From CAIWTU01 sp963815135 (GTDB lineage Bacteria > Desulfobacterota > Desulfuromonadia > Geobacterales > Geobacteraceae): 64,000 bases of DNA. The translations under genes were made by a program, and so were the position numbers. Of this stretch, positions 8,857 through 17,324 are shown in pieces. The stretch lies in the NCBI GenBank assembly GCA_963815135.1, contig CAWFFO010000001.1, positions 124,001 to 188,000 on the forward strand, given 5' to 3'. A model generated the notes under the pieces. That model did not search any database. It saw only the letters and a list, made by a program, of their open reading frames with translations, and was not told the DNA's origin. Within the stretch, counting starts at the first letter, position 1. Every line of letters starts with the position of its first letter.

Positions 8857-10077
8857 TGATGCTCTGCATAGCCGTTTGCTTTCTGGCCATTACGCGGCCT
8901 GCTGCTACGGGGCCGGCAGAAAACTGCACGGACTGCCACCGGATTACCCTCAAAGGTGTCCATGCCGGCTTGCCGTGCCTCTCCTGCCATGGAACTAAAG
9001 AGAACGATGACCTCGGCAATCCGGCAGCAGGCGTGAACCGTGCTGCCGGATGCGTCGGCTGCCACCGGGGATACGGCGCGCTTTTCGATCACGCCATGGC
9101 CACCAGAAAAAAAGAAAAGCTCTTTGTCAATCGGACCATCGGGGAGAGCGATCCGGCGTTTTTCAAGAACAACTGCAACTCCTGTCATTTGCAGCTGCAC
9201 CGACTGCCATGGGGGCAGCGGCCACGCATTGCCAGAGGCAAGCGGACCGGGTCTGTTTCACCTGCCACAAGGGATATTTTGTCGGCACTGATTACTACGG
9301 CATGGCCCCGCGTGAGGATAGCCTGCGCTACCAGCGGGGCGAGGTTGCCTATGGCGAAACGTACCTGAAAATGACCCCGGACGTCCATGCGGAGAAGGGC
9401 TATGAAATGCGGTGCCTGCCATTCCATGCGGAGTCTGGTGGCCGGTGACAAGTCATCGAAAAAATGTCGTTGACTGCCACAGGGTGAATAGAAAGGTGGT
9501 CGAGCACCGGATATCAGGCCCATCTGGAAAAAATGGAATGTTATGCCTGTCATTCCGCCTGGACACCGCAGGAGTACGGGACATTTTATCTTCGCTTCAC
9601 GAACAGCCCGTCGCAGGGATCAAATACCGGGTCAGGAACAACGAGGGCAATTATGTAAAAAGCGTCCTATCTGCGAAAGCAGGATGCTCCGCCGCTGGGG
9701 ATCAATGCGGCCGGCAAGGTCAGCCCGATCCGGCCGGAGTTTATCTTCTATTTTACCGGACATCAGGAACGACCGGCCGGTCGGGACGGAGAACCGGCTG
9801 CTGGCTGCTGACTGGAAGGCATTTTTCCCCATACTATTCGACGCGGCACGGTTATGTGCGAGGGGTGCCACGAATAGCCCGCGCCGTTTCATCATGGAGA
9901 GGGAAGGAGGAGCGGATCTACCAGTTGCAGGCCGACGGCATGACGCTGCCGTCCTTCTGGGACAGAACCGGTCAAAAAGTAGTCAATGGCGATTTTCTTC
10001 CAGTTGAGCGGTATCAGCAGATGACTAGAAAAAGCCCTGCCTACAAGAAAGCGTATATAGAAAAATGGCAAATTTGA
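8856..10077 (+). pseudogene. Second multiheme c-type cytochrome, frame broken
   Basis: Begins with a Sec signal (MMLCIAVCFLAI then PAATGPA) and continues CTDCH, CLSCH, CVGCH, CNSCH in one frame to about 9190. Further heme motifs (CTDCH, CFTCH, CRDCH, CYACH, CEGCH and one damaged CxxCH near 9414) lie in all three frames because of at least eight indels: for example an extra T inside the CRDCH codons near 9474, an extra C near 9513, and a shortened CxxCH near 9414. The last 60 residues return to a single frame and stop at 10077. About ten hemes are expected. The ATG probably overlaps the end of the preceding cytochrome, and the stop overlaps the Rieske start, so these genes form one operon. Confidence 0.7.
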
Positions 10078-10458
10078 TCCGATCACGTAGAAAATTCATC
10101 GGCTCCGTAATCGGCATTTGCGGCCGGGATTCTTTTTCCTCGGCAAATTTCTCCTTCCCAACGTCCGGAGGAAAAAGACGCTGCTTTCCGTGGCAAAAGC
10201 GGATTTGCCGCTTGACGGTGCATTGGTTTTCAAGGAATCGAGGGTCGCGATTATCCGCGATGGCGGTGAAATCTATGCCCTGAGCCTGGTCTGCACCCAT
10301 CTCGGCTGTACAGTAAATGTCATGCCCGCCGGAGCTGGTCTGCCCCTGCCACGGCAGCATCTTTGACCGGCGGGGCAATGTTCTGAAAGGTCCGGCGGAC
10401 AGGCCTTTGGCGCGCTACGTGTCGAAGAGCGGGGCGATTTTTTCTGGTGGTCGTCTGA
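10065..10458 (+). pseudogene. Rieske iron-sulfur protein, frame broken
   Basis: Starts RSRRKFIGSV, a Tat-type signal anchor usual for Rieske subunits. The two [2Fe-2S] ligand loops are present but in different frames: CTHLGCTV around 10292-10315 and CPCHGS around 10343-10360. Indels are needed near 10125, 10325 and 10440. With them corrected, the protein would be about 130 aa and end at the TGA at 10456-10458, ten bases before the cytochrome b start. In a working complex it would take electrons from menaquinol and pass them to cytochrome c. Confidence 0.75.
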
Positions 10459-10467
10459 TGGACGTTA

Positions 10468-11101
10468 ATGGAGGATTACTTGATTAAAGAATTCCTCAGG
10501 CACTTCTTTCCCCGGGTCAGTTCTGAAAAGGAACCTGTCCATTTCCTATACCTTCTGCCTCGGAGGGCTGGCCTTTACCGCCTTTGCTGCTGGTCGTTTC
10601 CGGCCTTTTGCTGCTTTTTTATTATCAACCGGCGCCGGCAGCTGCATACCCATCCATTCTATTTCTTGAATCGTCCGTATGGTGCGGACGTTATCTCAGG
10701 AGTCTGCACCGGCTTTCATCCCATTTGTTCCTGGTTCTGATTTTTCTTCATACAGTGCGGGTCATCCTGACCGGTGCGTATCAAAAACCGAGGGAGCTGA
10801 ACTGGGTTATCGGGTCGCGGGCTCCTGCATGCTTGCGATATTCGAGGCATATACGGGTTATCTCCTTCCGATGGACCAGCTTGCATTGTGGGCCAGCCAG
10901 ACCGGGATGGAACTTGTCAACACCATCCCGTTCGGGGCCCTGGTGCACGGCATACTGGTTCCCGACGGCGTGGGACAGCCGATGTCACTGCTCCGTTTTT
11001 ACGTCCTGCATATAGCTCTTGTTCCTCTAACGGTGCTGATCCTCACCTTCCTGCATTTCTACCGGATCAGAAAAGGAAAGGGGGTGCTGCCCTACTTATG
11101 A
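10468..11101 (+). pseudogene. Cytochrome b (b6-like N-terminal part), frame broken
   Basis: The di-heme cytochrome b half of a Rieske/cytochrome b complex. The start MEDYLIKEFLRHFFPR is good, then frame jumps near 10545, 10585 and 10810 split it into overlapping pieces. Recognisable parts are a transmembrane helix VVSGLLLLFYYQP, SSHLFLVLIFLHTVRV (heme His) and, from about 10825, MLAIFEAYTGYLLPMDQLAL and two more helices to the stop at 11101. The C-terminal subunit-IV part is a separate intact gene directly downstream. Confidence 0.75.
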
Positions 11102-11104
11102 AAC

Positions 11105-11515
11105 GTGGATATGTCAGGAGTTCTCCATCCTTTTTTCCGCCGGATCAAGATCAGCATGGCTTTATTTATCGCAGTTCTGCTTGTTCTTACGGCGGTCATT
11201 CCCGCCCCGCTGCAGGAGCCTGCAAATATCTCCCGGGTGCCGAATCCGGTCAAATCCGCCTGGTTTCTCCTCTGGATTCAGGAACTGGTGAGCTATTCCA
11301 AGTATCTGATTTATGCCGTGCTCGGTTTTGCCGGGTGTTTCTTTCTACTGCCCTGGCTGTCAGGTACGGCTCGCACCGGGCGTGCCGCCTGGTTCCAGAA
11401 GGAACAGGTTGCGGTCAGCATAATTACGATTCTTGCTATTATCATCATGATAGCGCTTACAGTCATTGCCATGTTCTTCCGAGGTAAAAATTGGGAATTG
11501 TCCGTGCCGTTTTGA
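11105..11515 (+). CDS. Cytochrome b C-terminal (subunit IV-like) membrane protein
   Basis: A 136-aa integral membrane protein with three hydrophobic helices (ISMALFIAVLLVLTAVI, YSKYLIYAVLGFAGCFFLL, VSIITILAIIIMIALTVIAM). It contains the PNPVKSAWFLLWIQELVSYS segment, in which PxP-KSAWFL-like motifs are typical of subunit IV of b6f-type complexes. It starts at a GTG three bases after the stop of the cytochrome b gene, with no strong ribosome site, so translation is probably coupled. The frame is clean, in contrast to the genes just upstream. Confidence 0.75.
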   Translation: MDMSGVLHPFFRRIKISMALFIAVLLVLTAVIPAPLQEPANISRVPNPVKSAWFLLWIQELVSYSKYLIYAVLGFAGCFFLLPWLSGTARTGRAAWFQKEQVAVSIITILAIIIMIALTVIAMFFRGKNWELSVPF

Positions 11516-12348
11516 TTACGGCAGCCTGCTGGCTGCTCTTTCCCGGGTCGGTAGCCCTGGCTGGCAAAATTTCCTGTCTTCACTGCCATCGGCCGCATTA
11601 CGAATCAAGGGGAAGCTGTGCTGCCTGCCATAAGGGGGACGCTCGGTCCGACCGTCTGCGGATAGCCCATTATGACCTTATCCCCGCAAGATTCGCCTGG
11701 TTTTCGATACAAGGGAGTGCACCGGTAGAAAGGGGCAAAAAGCTGATGCAGACTTTTGCCTGCCGGCGCTGCCATACATCGTCCGGCAAGGGGAATAAAC
11801 TGGCGAGCAATCTCGACCGTCTGCCTGATGATACTACTCCCGGGAAAATCTTAGACTCGATAAAATCACCGGCACTGCTGATGCCGGACTTCCGCTTCAA
11901 TGATCGGGAACTGACCGATCTGGTAAATGCGATCCTTTCCGGGGAGGCGAATTATGCGGGGCAAATAGAAAAAGAAACCCCGCAGATAGTGCATTTTGAT
12001 GATAAAACTAAAAACAGGAGCAACGTCTTTGAAAAAAATTGCGGTTCATGTCATAAAGTTCTGACCAAGGCATTCGGGGGGTTAGGCAAGGGCGACATCG
12101 GTCCCAATCTTTCCGGTCTCTTTTCCTTGCAATACCCACTGACATTCAATGAAAAACTAAGGTGGAAAGCAGATATGCTGAAAAAATGGCTGGAGAACCC
12201 GAGGAAAATTCGCAACAACACTCAGATGCGGCCAATACTGCTGAAAAAGGATGAATTCGGGCAGCTTTTGAAAATCTTTGCCGAGAGTCCGGGAACCGAC
12301 AGCCAAATCCAAAAAGTCGAAAAAATCAGTCAAAGAGGTGAAAAATGA
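11491..12348 (+). CDS. Tetraheme c-type cytochrome
   Basis: A 285-aa exported protein with four CxxCH motifs: CLHCH and CAACH close behind the signal peptide (PGSVALAG), CRRCH in a cytochrome-c-like domain around residue 90, and CGSCH around residue 185 in a second such domain with downstream Met candidates. The start is a TTG at 11491, preceded by GAGGT and overlapping the membrane gene upstream by 25 bases. It is probably the electron-accepting cytochrome of the Rieske/cytochrome b complex, in the periplasm. Confidence 0.82.
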   Translation: MGIVRAVLITAACWLLFPGSVALAGKISCLHCHRPHYESRGSCAACHKGDARSDRLRIAHYDLIPARFAWFSIQGSAPVERGKKLMQTFACRRCHTSSGKGNKLASNLDRLPDDTTPGKILDSIKSPALLMPDFRFNDRELTDLVNAILSGEANYAGQIEKETPQIVHFDDKTKNRSNVFEKNCGSCHKVLTKAFGGLGKGDIGPNLSGLFSLQYPLTFNEKLRWKADMLKKWLENPRKIRNNTQMRPILLKKDEFGQLLKIFAESPGTDSQIQKVEKISQRGEK

Positions 12349-12662
12349 AAGATTGTACAAAATGCTTAATTATTGCCATGGCTCTCATGTTTCTGTCGGG
12401 GGGGGGTGCCGCGTCTGCCGACAGCATTGTAATTACCTACCGTTCGGGCAGGGTTCAGACCGTCAAGCTGGACGAAGGAATAAAAGATATCCAGGAAATA
12501 GGCTATCGCAGGGCTGTGGCTGAAAAGCCTGACGCCGGGGAGAGGGATATGCCGTCCAGTCAGACTGATTCCGGCAATCATCCCCTGAAGGAGCAACCGC
12601 CAGCCGTGAAAAAGCAGGGAATAAAATTCAAGTGGGCGGCTCCCCTCGAAGATACTGAGTAA
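12345..12662 (+). CDS. Small secreted protein of unknown function
   Basis: A 105-aa protein overlapping the tetraheme cytochrome stop by 4 bases (ATGA) and preceded by AGAGGTG. It has a Sec signal (CLIIAMALMFLSGGGAASA) and a mature part with a short beta pair (DSIVITYRSGRVQTVKL) and a Pro/Lys-rich tail. No cofactor motif is seen. A run of nine G at 12398-12406 encodes the end of the signal peptide. It travels with the cytochrome complex; its role is unknown. Confidence 0.7.
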   Translation: MKDCTKCLIIAMALMFLSGGGAASADSIVITYRSGRVQTVKLDEGIKDIQEIGYRRAVAEKPDAGERDMPSSQTDSGNHPLKEQPPAVKKQGIKFKWAAPLEDTE

Positions 12663-12663
12663 A

Positions 12664-12966
12664 GTGCTGATACCGCTAAAAACCTGCGGGGTCGGAATCG
12701 ACGGTGTACCGCTTCATGACGGGGAGATTCAGGTGAGGCAGTTGGTCGTGGGCGGACCGGCCTATGTTGCGGTCATACGGAAGGACGACATTATAGCCGC
12801 CATAGAAGGCAGGCCGACAAAAGGTAGTAATTTCAGGGAGATGGTTGAGAAAAGATTGCGGGGCCGAACCGGCACGAATGTGCGGTTGACCATCCGCAGA
12901 ACCGGACATGCCAAATCCCTTCAGTTTACGCTGGTCCGGAGAGAATTGATTCTCCGGACCAGATAA
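12664..12966 (+). CDS. PDZ-domain protein
   Basis: A 100-aa protein starting at a GTG two bases after the preceding stop. Nearly the whole length is one PDZ fold: GVGIDGVP, then VVGGPAYVAVIRKDDIIAAIEG (the usual GGPA...GD.I..I.G pattern), ending in a strand TNVRLTIRR. There is no signal peptide in this frame, so it may be cytoplasmic or may have been part of a longer secreted protein together with the gene before it. The last codons lie inside a 12-bp inverted repeat. Confidence 0.65.
   Translation: MLIPLKTCGVGIDGVPLHDGEIQVRQLVVGGPAYVAVIRKDDIIAAIEGRPTKGSNFREMVEKRLRGRTGTNVRLTIRRTGHAKSLQFTLVRRELILRTR
12931..12962. terminator. Perfect inverted repeat between convergent genes
   Basis: CTGGTCCGGAGA and TCTCCGGACCAG pair perfectly over 12 bp with an 8-base loop, and the stem covers the end of the PDZ gene. 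There is no T run right after it. It lies between convergent transcription units and probably stops or protects transcripts from either side. Confidence 0.5.
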
Positions 12967-12998
12967 AGCCAAATACGGTATTTTTAAATCCCGCCGGT

Positions 12999-14156
12999 TC
13001 ATACCTTGTCCAGTGCCTGTTGCAGGTCTTCTTTCAAATCCCCCACATCTTCAATGCCGACGGAGATCCTTATCAGGGAGTCCGTGATGCCCGTCTTTTC
13101 CCTTTGTTCTTTTGGTACCGAAGCGTGGGTCATCAATGCGGGATGCTCGATGAGCGACTCCACCCCTCCAAGGCTCTCGGCGAGGGAGAATATCCGCAGG
13201 TTCTCAAGAAACGCCTTCGCCTGATTTAAACCCCCGTCGATCTCGAATGACAACATGCCGCCGAAGCCTTTCATCTGCCTTCCTGCCAGTCCGTGCTGGG
13301 GGTGACTCTCAAGGCCGGGATAGTGAACCTTCCTCACCTTCGGATGGGCTTCAAGATATCCCGCTATCTCCCGGGCGTTCCGGCAGTGCCTTTCCATTCT
13401 CAGCGCCAGGGTCTTCGTTCCCCTGAGGACCAGGTAGGAATCGAAAGGGGAAAGGATGGCGCCGATGGCGTTCTGGTTGAATTTGATCCGGCCGTACAGC
13501 TCTTCATCCGAAAGCATGACGGCCCCTCCGACCGAGTCACTGTGGCCGTTCAGGTACTTCGTGGTGCTGTGGACTGCCACATCGATTCCCGAATCGAGGG
13601 GATTTTGAAGAAAAGGGCTCATGAACGTGTTGTCCACAACGGTGGTAATCTTTGCCTTCCTGCCGATCTCAGCTATACCCGCCATATCGCACAGCCTCAT
13701 CAAAGGGTTTGTCGGTGTCTCCATCCAGATGAGCCTTGTGTTCGGTTTGACTGCGTCTTTTACCTTCTTCAGATTTCTTGCGTCCACATAGCTGAACTCC
13801 AGGCCAAAGTCGGCGAGAACACTGTTGAAAAGCCTCCGGGTGCCCCCGTAAAGGTCGTCGAATGCCAAGACGTGGTCTCCCGAATTGAGAAGGGTCATGC
13901 AGACGACCGCTTCAGCGGCAAGACCCGAGGAGAAGGCCAGCGCGAACCGGGCGTTCTCCAGGGCGGCGAGCCTCTTTTCCAGTGCGTTTCTGGTGGGGTT
14001 GCCTGATCGGGAATATTCATAACCCCCGGTAGGTTTTTCCAGCTCTTTCCTGGCGAAAGTGGAGGATAGGTGGATGGGCACGACCACGTCGCCGGAGCCT
14101 CCCTCCCTGAAATCGGGTTCTTCCCCTGCATGGATGGCCTTTGTCTCGAATTTCAT
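12999..14156 (-). CDS. Cystathionine gamma-lyase/gamma-synthase (PLP enzyme)
   Basis: A 385-aa Cys/Met-metabolism PLP enzyme of full length. Family signatures are visible: YEYSRSGNPTR near the N-terminus, FSSGLAAEAVV, DDLYGGTRR, METPTNPLM, and the PLP lysine in HSTTKYLNGHSD. GGAGG precedes the ATG. It follows the cystathionine beta-synthase gene by 16 bases, so the pair probably carries out reverse transsulfuration (homocysteine to cysteine via cystathionine), and gamma-lyase is the better guess. Gamma-synthase activity cannot be ruled out from sequence alone. Confidence 0.88.
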   Translation of the reverse strand: MKFETKAIHAGEEPDFREGGSGDVVVPIHLSSTFARKELEKPTGGYEYSRSGNPTRNALEKRLAALENARFALAFSSGLAAEAVVCMTLLNSGDHVLAFDDLYGGTRRLFNSVLADFGLEFSYVDARNLKKVKDAVKPNTRLIWMETPTNPLMRLCDMAGIAEIGRKAKITTVVDNTFMSPFLQNPLDSGIDVAVHSTTKYLNGHSDSVGGAVMLSDEELYGRIKFNQNAIGAILSPFDSYLVLRGTKTLALRMERHCRNAREIAGYLEAHPKVRKVHYPGLESHPQHGLAGRQMKGFGGMLSFEIDGGLNQAKAFLENLRIFSLAESLGGVESLIEHPALMTHASVPKEQREKTGITDSLIRISVGIEDVGDLKEDLQQALDKV

Positions 14157-14172
14157 ATTGCCTCCGGATTTG

Positions 14173-15144
14173 TCAAATAAATCCCTTCTCCCTCATCCAA
14201 TCATCGTTGAATATCTTGCTCATGTAATTGTGTCCGGAATCGGGAAGGATAACCACCACGATTTGATCATCAGCAAGCTTCTCGCATGCCTTCAGCGCGG
14301 CGCAGACCGCTGATCCGCCGGAGCCTCCGGCCAGGATTCCCTCCTCCCTGACAAGCCTTCTCGCCATCTGGAATGACTCCCTGTCGTTCACCTGGATGAT
14401 ATCGTCCAACAGATCGAAATGCAGGGTCTCGCAGAGCATGTCCTCGCCGATGCCTTCCACCATGTATATCTTCGATTCGATGAGCTTTTTGTATTTGAAC
14501 CAGTCGTGGTATACGGAGCCTATGGGGTCGACCCCGATGATCTTTACCCCGGGTTTCTTTTCCTTGAGGTATTTACCGGCTCCCGATATGGTTCCTCCCG
14601 TGCCGACCCCAGCGACGAGACAGTCTATCCGCCCCTCCGTCTGCTCCCATATCTCGGGGCCCGTGGTCCTGTAATGGGCCTCGACGTTGTTCTGGTTGTG
14701 ATACTGGTCCACCATGTACGAATTCGGCGTTTCTCTCGCTATCCTCTTGGCCGTTTCGTAGTAACTATCCGGGGAGTCCGGGGGGACGGCCGTGGGGCAG
14801 ACGATTACCCTGGCGCCGAAAGCCTCGAGCAAGGCTATTTTTTCCCGGCTCATCTTGTCCGGGATGGTGAATATGGCCTTGTACCCCTTTACCGCCGCAT
14901 AAAGGGCCAGACCGATGCCCGTGTTACCCGAGGTGTTTTCCACGATGGTCCCGCCGGGCCTCAGCTTTCCCTTGCTCACAGCTTCTTCCACCATGTGGAC
15001 CGCCATCCTGTCCTTAACGCTCCCGCCGGGGTTGAAGAACTCGACCTTTGCCAGGACTGTCGGCCTGACATCCCTCGCGACCTTGTTCAATCTCACCAGC
15101 GGCGTATTTCCGATTGTTCCGAGAATGTCTTCGTGATATTTCAC
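14173..15144 (-). CDS. Cystathionine beta-synthase (catalytic core)
   Basis: A 323-aa fold-type II PLP enzyme. The PLP lysine is in GGSVKDR, the phosphate/substrate loop is NTSGNTG, and the glycine loop is GVGTGGT. Several stretches favour cystathionine beta-synthase over plain O-acetylserine sulfhydrylase: NQNNVEAHYRTTGPEIW, DPIGSVYHDW and EGIGEDMLCETL. There are no C-terminal CBS regulatory domains, so it is the short bacterial form. The start is a GTG with GGAGGTG close upstream. It is first in a two-gene operon with the gamma-lyase/synthase. Confidence 0.85.
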   Translation of the reverse strand: MKYHEDILGTIGNTPLVRLNKVARDVRPTVLAKVEFFNPGGSVKDRMAVHMVEEAVSKGKLRPGGTIVENTSGNTGIGLALYAAVKGYKAIFTIPDKMSREKIALLEAFGARVIVCPTAVPPDSPDSYYETAKRIARETPNSYMVDQYHNQNNVEAHYRTTGPEIWEQTEGRIDCLVAGVGTGGTISGAGKYLKEKKPGVKIIGVDPIGSVYHDWFKYKKLIESKIYMVEGIGEDMLCETLHFDLLDDIIQVNDRESFQMARRLVREEGILAGGSGGSAVCAALKACEKLADDQIVVVILPDSGHNYMSKIFNDDWMREKGFI

Positions 15145-15500
15145 CTCCGCACCTCCCTGTTTCCTGTGAAAAGTATATCACCATGACCTGAACTTGCCCG
15201 TGACCGGCGTCTCTCATCGTTCCTGTCCGGATAAACACTCTACTCTATCCGGCTTTATATAAAAGAGGGAGAAAATAACTATAGAGAGTGGCAACCTGGA
15301 ATCGATCATTTATCCTCCCTGAAAGTAAGAATGTTTTACGAAAATGAATTTTTTTGAATATACGGGAATGTTAATTTCCCTCCGCAAAATAGTGAGTTAA
15401 TTACAAGTATTCAGGTGTTTGAGAAGTTGGATGATTCGCACTTCCTAATGCAGCGTCATTAAAGTAGAACGATTGTAAGTAAATTATCATATTAAAATTA

Positions 15501-15529
15501 TTGACGCATCGCTTGTCGAAAGGTATTAG
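15501..15529 (+). promoter_or_regulatory. Sigma-70-like promoter
   Basis: TTGACG at 15501-15506 and TATTAG at 15524-15529 are separated by 17 bases. It would start a transcript at about 15536 that meets a terminator-like hairpin about 115 bases later. Confidence 0.5.
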
Positions 15530-15535
15530 AATTTG

Positions 15536-15651
15536 TATTATTATTCATATTAAATAATGCCGTTGGGGTGTTACATGGTGCAACGCTGTATCCCCGGTGA
15601 ACTAAAAAAGCCGCATTTCTTAGCATATTGCTGATGAAAGCGGTTTTTTTT
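15536..15651 (+). ncRNA. Candidate small RNA or attenuated leader
   Basis: A promoter-like pair lies just before it and an intrinsic-terminator-like hairpin at 15604-15651 ends it (arms GCCGCATTTC and GAAAGCGG with one bulge, A run before, eight T after). Between them GGGGT and ATCCCC can close a second stem. No good open reading frame is present. It could be a free small RNA or a leader that controls read-through into the histidine kinase starting at 15811. I recognise no known riboswitch class. Confidence 0.4.
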
Positions 15652-15810
15652 ATTTTAACATGTGAGAATTGAAGGAGATTTTCAAAGGTCGTATTCAGGG
15701 ACACAAAATCACACCTAAGTGCAAGCACAACTACTTTGATTTTACCTGTGAAGGTTGCCTTTTGACTGTAAAATCCGAGGATATTGGCTATTCGGCAAGA
15801 GGGGAGATCC

Positions 15811-17307
15811 ATGAAGATCAAAACGAGGCTGAGACTCAACGCATTCATCTCCGTTGGCGTCGTCATCCTGATTATAATTACGCTGCTCTGGTCATTCCTG
15901 GATATGGCGAGGGCAAACAACAATATTGAACTGGTTAATGAATTGCAGAAAGTCTCTTTCGAAAGGATGATAATCAGGGATGATTATCTTCTGAATCGGG
16001 AAGAACGCGCTATTGTCCAATGGAATGCAAATTCCCGGAACCTTGGAAAATTATTGGAGTCTGCCTCTGAAGTTTTTACAGGAAGCAGCGAGCAGGCTGT
16101 GCTGAAACAGGCACGTTTGAATTTTGATGCCACAATCAGAATATTCCCTCAATTTATGGAGGCTCACAAGATAGATAAGAGCGATTCCCAAAAGGGGTTT
16201 GGTTTTACGGAGGCCGAAGCGGGGCTGATCAGTCAGGTGTTTATGAAGTCATATACCTTGCGTGACTGCATCGACAAATTGGACGCTGCAGCCCAATTGG
16301 AGAAGACAAGCACCCGGAACAGGGGAGTTTTAATAATAATCCTGTCCATTATTGGCGGTATTTTGGCAATTGTCTTGAACTCAGTGTCCATTAATAGAAT
16401 TCTAGCGAAACGAATAGCGGCGTTAGGCAAAGGGGTTGAAATTATTGGAGCAGGAAATCTTGATTACCGAATCAGTGTTGAAGGAAGTGACGAGCTTACA
16501 GACTTGTCCATGGCGAGCAATGAAATGGCTGCAAGACTGAAGGAATCATATACTTCCATGGAAAGTTTGCAGAAGGAAATTGACAACCGCAAACGGACCG
16601 AGGAGACATTGCAGGCAACGCTTGAAGACCTTGAACGCTCCAACAGGGAACTCGAACAGTTCGCATACGTAGCCTCGCACGACCTGCAGGAGCCATTGCG
16701 GATGGTATCCAGTTATACGCAGCTTCTCGCCCAGAAATACGAAGGTATGTTTGATGATAAAGCCAAAAAGTTCATTGACTATGCCGTGGACGGCGCGGTG
16801 AGAATGCAGAGGCTCATCAATGACCTTCTGGCGTATTCGCGAGTGAATACCCAAGGGGTTCCACCCGAGTCGGTCGACTCGCATTCAGTCCTCGGCGAGG
16901 CCCTGCGAAACCTGTCGTCGGCGATTGAAGAGACACGGGCAATCATCGTCAACGATGATCTGCCTGTTGTTAGAGCCGATTCAGGCCAGTTGACTCAGCT
17001 GTTCCAGAACCTGATTGGAAATGCAATCAAGTTCCGGAGTGCGGAACTGCCTCTCATTTGCGTGTCATGTTGCGATCTTGGCAGCGAGTGGTGCTTTTCG
17101 GTGAAGGACAACGGTATTGGAATTGATAAGCAGTATTCCGAAAAAGTGTTCGTGATTTTCCAGCGCCTGCATACAAGGCATGAATACCCGGGAACCGGCA
17201 TTGGCCTGGCAATCTGCAAACGCATAGTCGAACGCCACGGCGGCAGAATCTGGTTCGAATCCTGGCCAGGCGAGGGGACTACGTTTTTCTTTACGTTGCC
17301 GAAATGA
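15811..17307 (+). CDS. Membrane sensor histidine kinase
   Basis: A 498-aa kinase. The N-terminal membrane helix (residues 10-32) and a second one near 170-188 flank a periplasmic sensor region of about 135 aa; then a HAMP domain (about 190-240), a coiled coil, HisKA with ASHDLQEP (His290, the form seen in cyanobacterial-phytochrome-type kinases) and an ATPase domain (NLIGNAIKF, DNGIGID, GTGIGLAICK). I chose the ATG at 15811 because GAGGGGAG lies just before it, although the frame is open a little further up. It overlaps the next response-regulator frame, so the three signalling genes form an operon. The signal is unknown. Confidence 0.88.
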   Translation: MKIKTRLRLNAFISVGVVILIIITLLWSFLDMARANNNIELVNELQKVSFERMIIRDDYLLNREERAIVQWNANSRNLGKLLESASEVFTGSSEQAVLKQARLNFDATIRIFPQFMEAHKIDKSDSQKGFGFTEAEAGLISQVFMKSYTLRDCIDKLDAAAQLEKTSTRNRGVLIIILSIIGGILAIVLNSVSINRILAKRIAALGKGVEIIGAGNLDYRISVEGSDELTDLSMASNEMAARLKESYTSMESLQKEIDNRKRTEETLQATLEDLERSNRELEQFAYVASHDLQEPLRMVSSYTQLLAQKYEGMFDDKAKKFIDYAVDGAVRMQRLINDLLAYSRVNTQGVPPESVDSHSVLGEALRNLSSAIEETRAIIVNDDLPVVRADSGQLTQLFQNLIGNAIKFRSAELPLICVSCCDLGSEWCFSVKDNGIGIDKQYSEKVFVIFQRLHTRHEYPGTGIGLAICKRIVERHGGRIWFESWPGEGTTFFFTLPK

Positions 17308-17324
17308 AAGGAGACAATTTAACG

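Larger units (their letters stand above)
15145..15810. other. 666-base gap between divergent genes
   Basis: It holds the upstream region of the cystathionine beta-synthase gene, with an imperfect hairpin CCGGATA/TATCCGG at about 15217-15253 when read on the minus strand, and a promoter-plus-terminator unit at 15501-15651 listed separately. The part from 15652 to 15810 has no convincing gene. Confidence 0.6.

Noticed and set aside
8615..8998. Separate short genes inside the broken cytochrome region
   Set aside because: The many short frames between 7.9 and 10.8 kb are pieces of the same few proteins split by indels, not independent genes.
13293..15186. Long plus-strand open frames opposite the transsulfuration genes
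   Set aside because: Both minus-strand proteins are well-conserved PLP enzymes with good ribosome sites; the plus-strand frames are compositional shadows.
15498..15923. 141-codon minus-strand frame over the kinase start and small RNA candidate
   Set aside because: Low-complexity translation, no ribosome site, and it overlaps a well-supported kinase N-terminus on the other strand.
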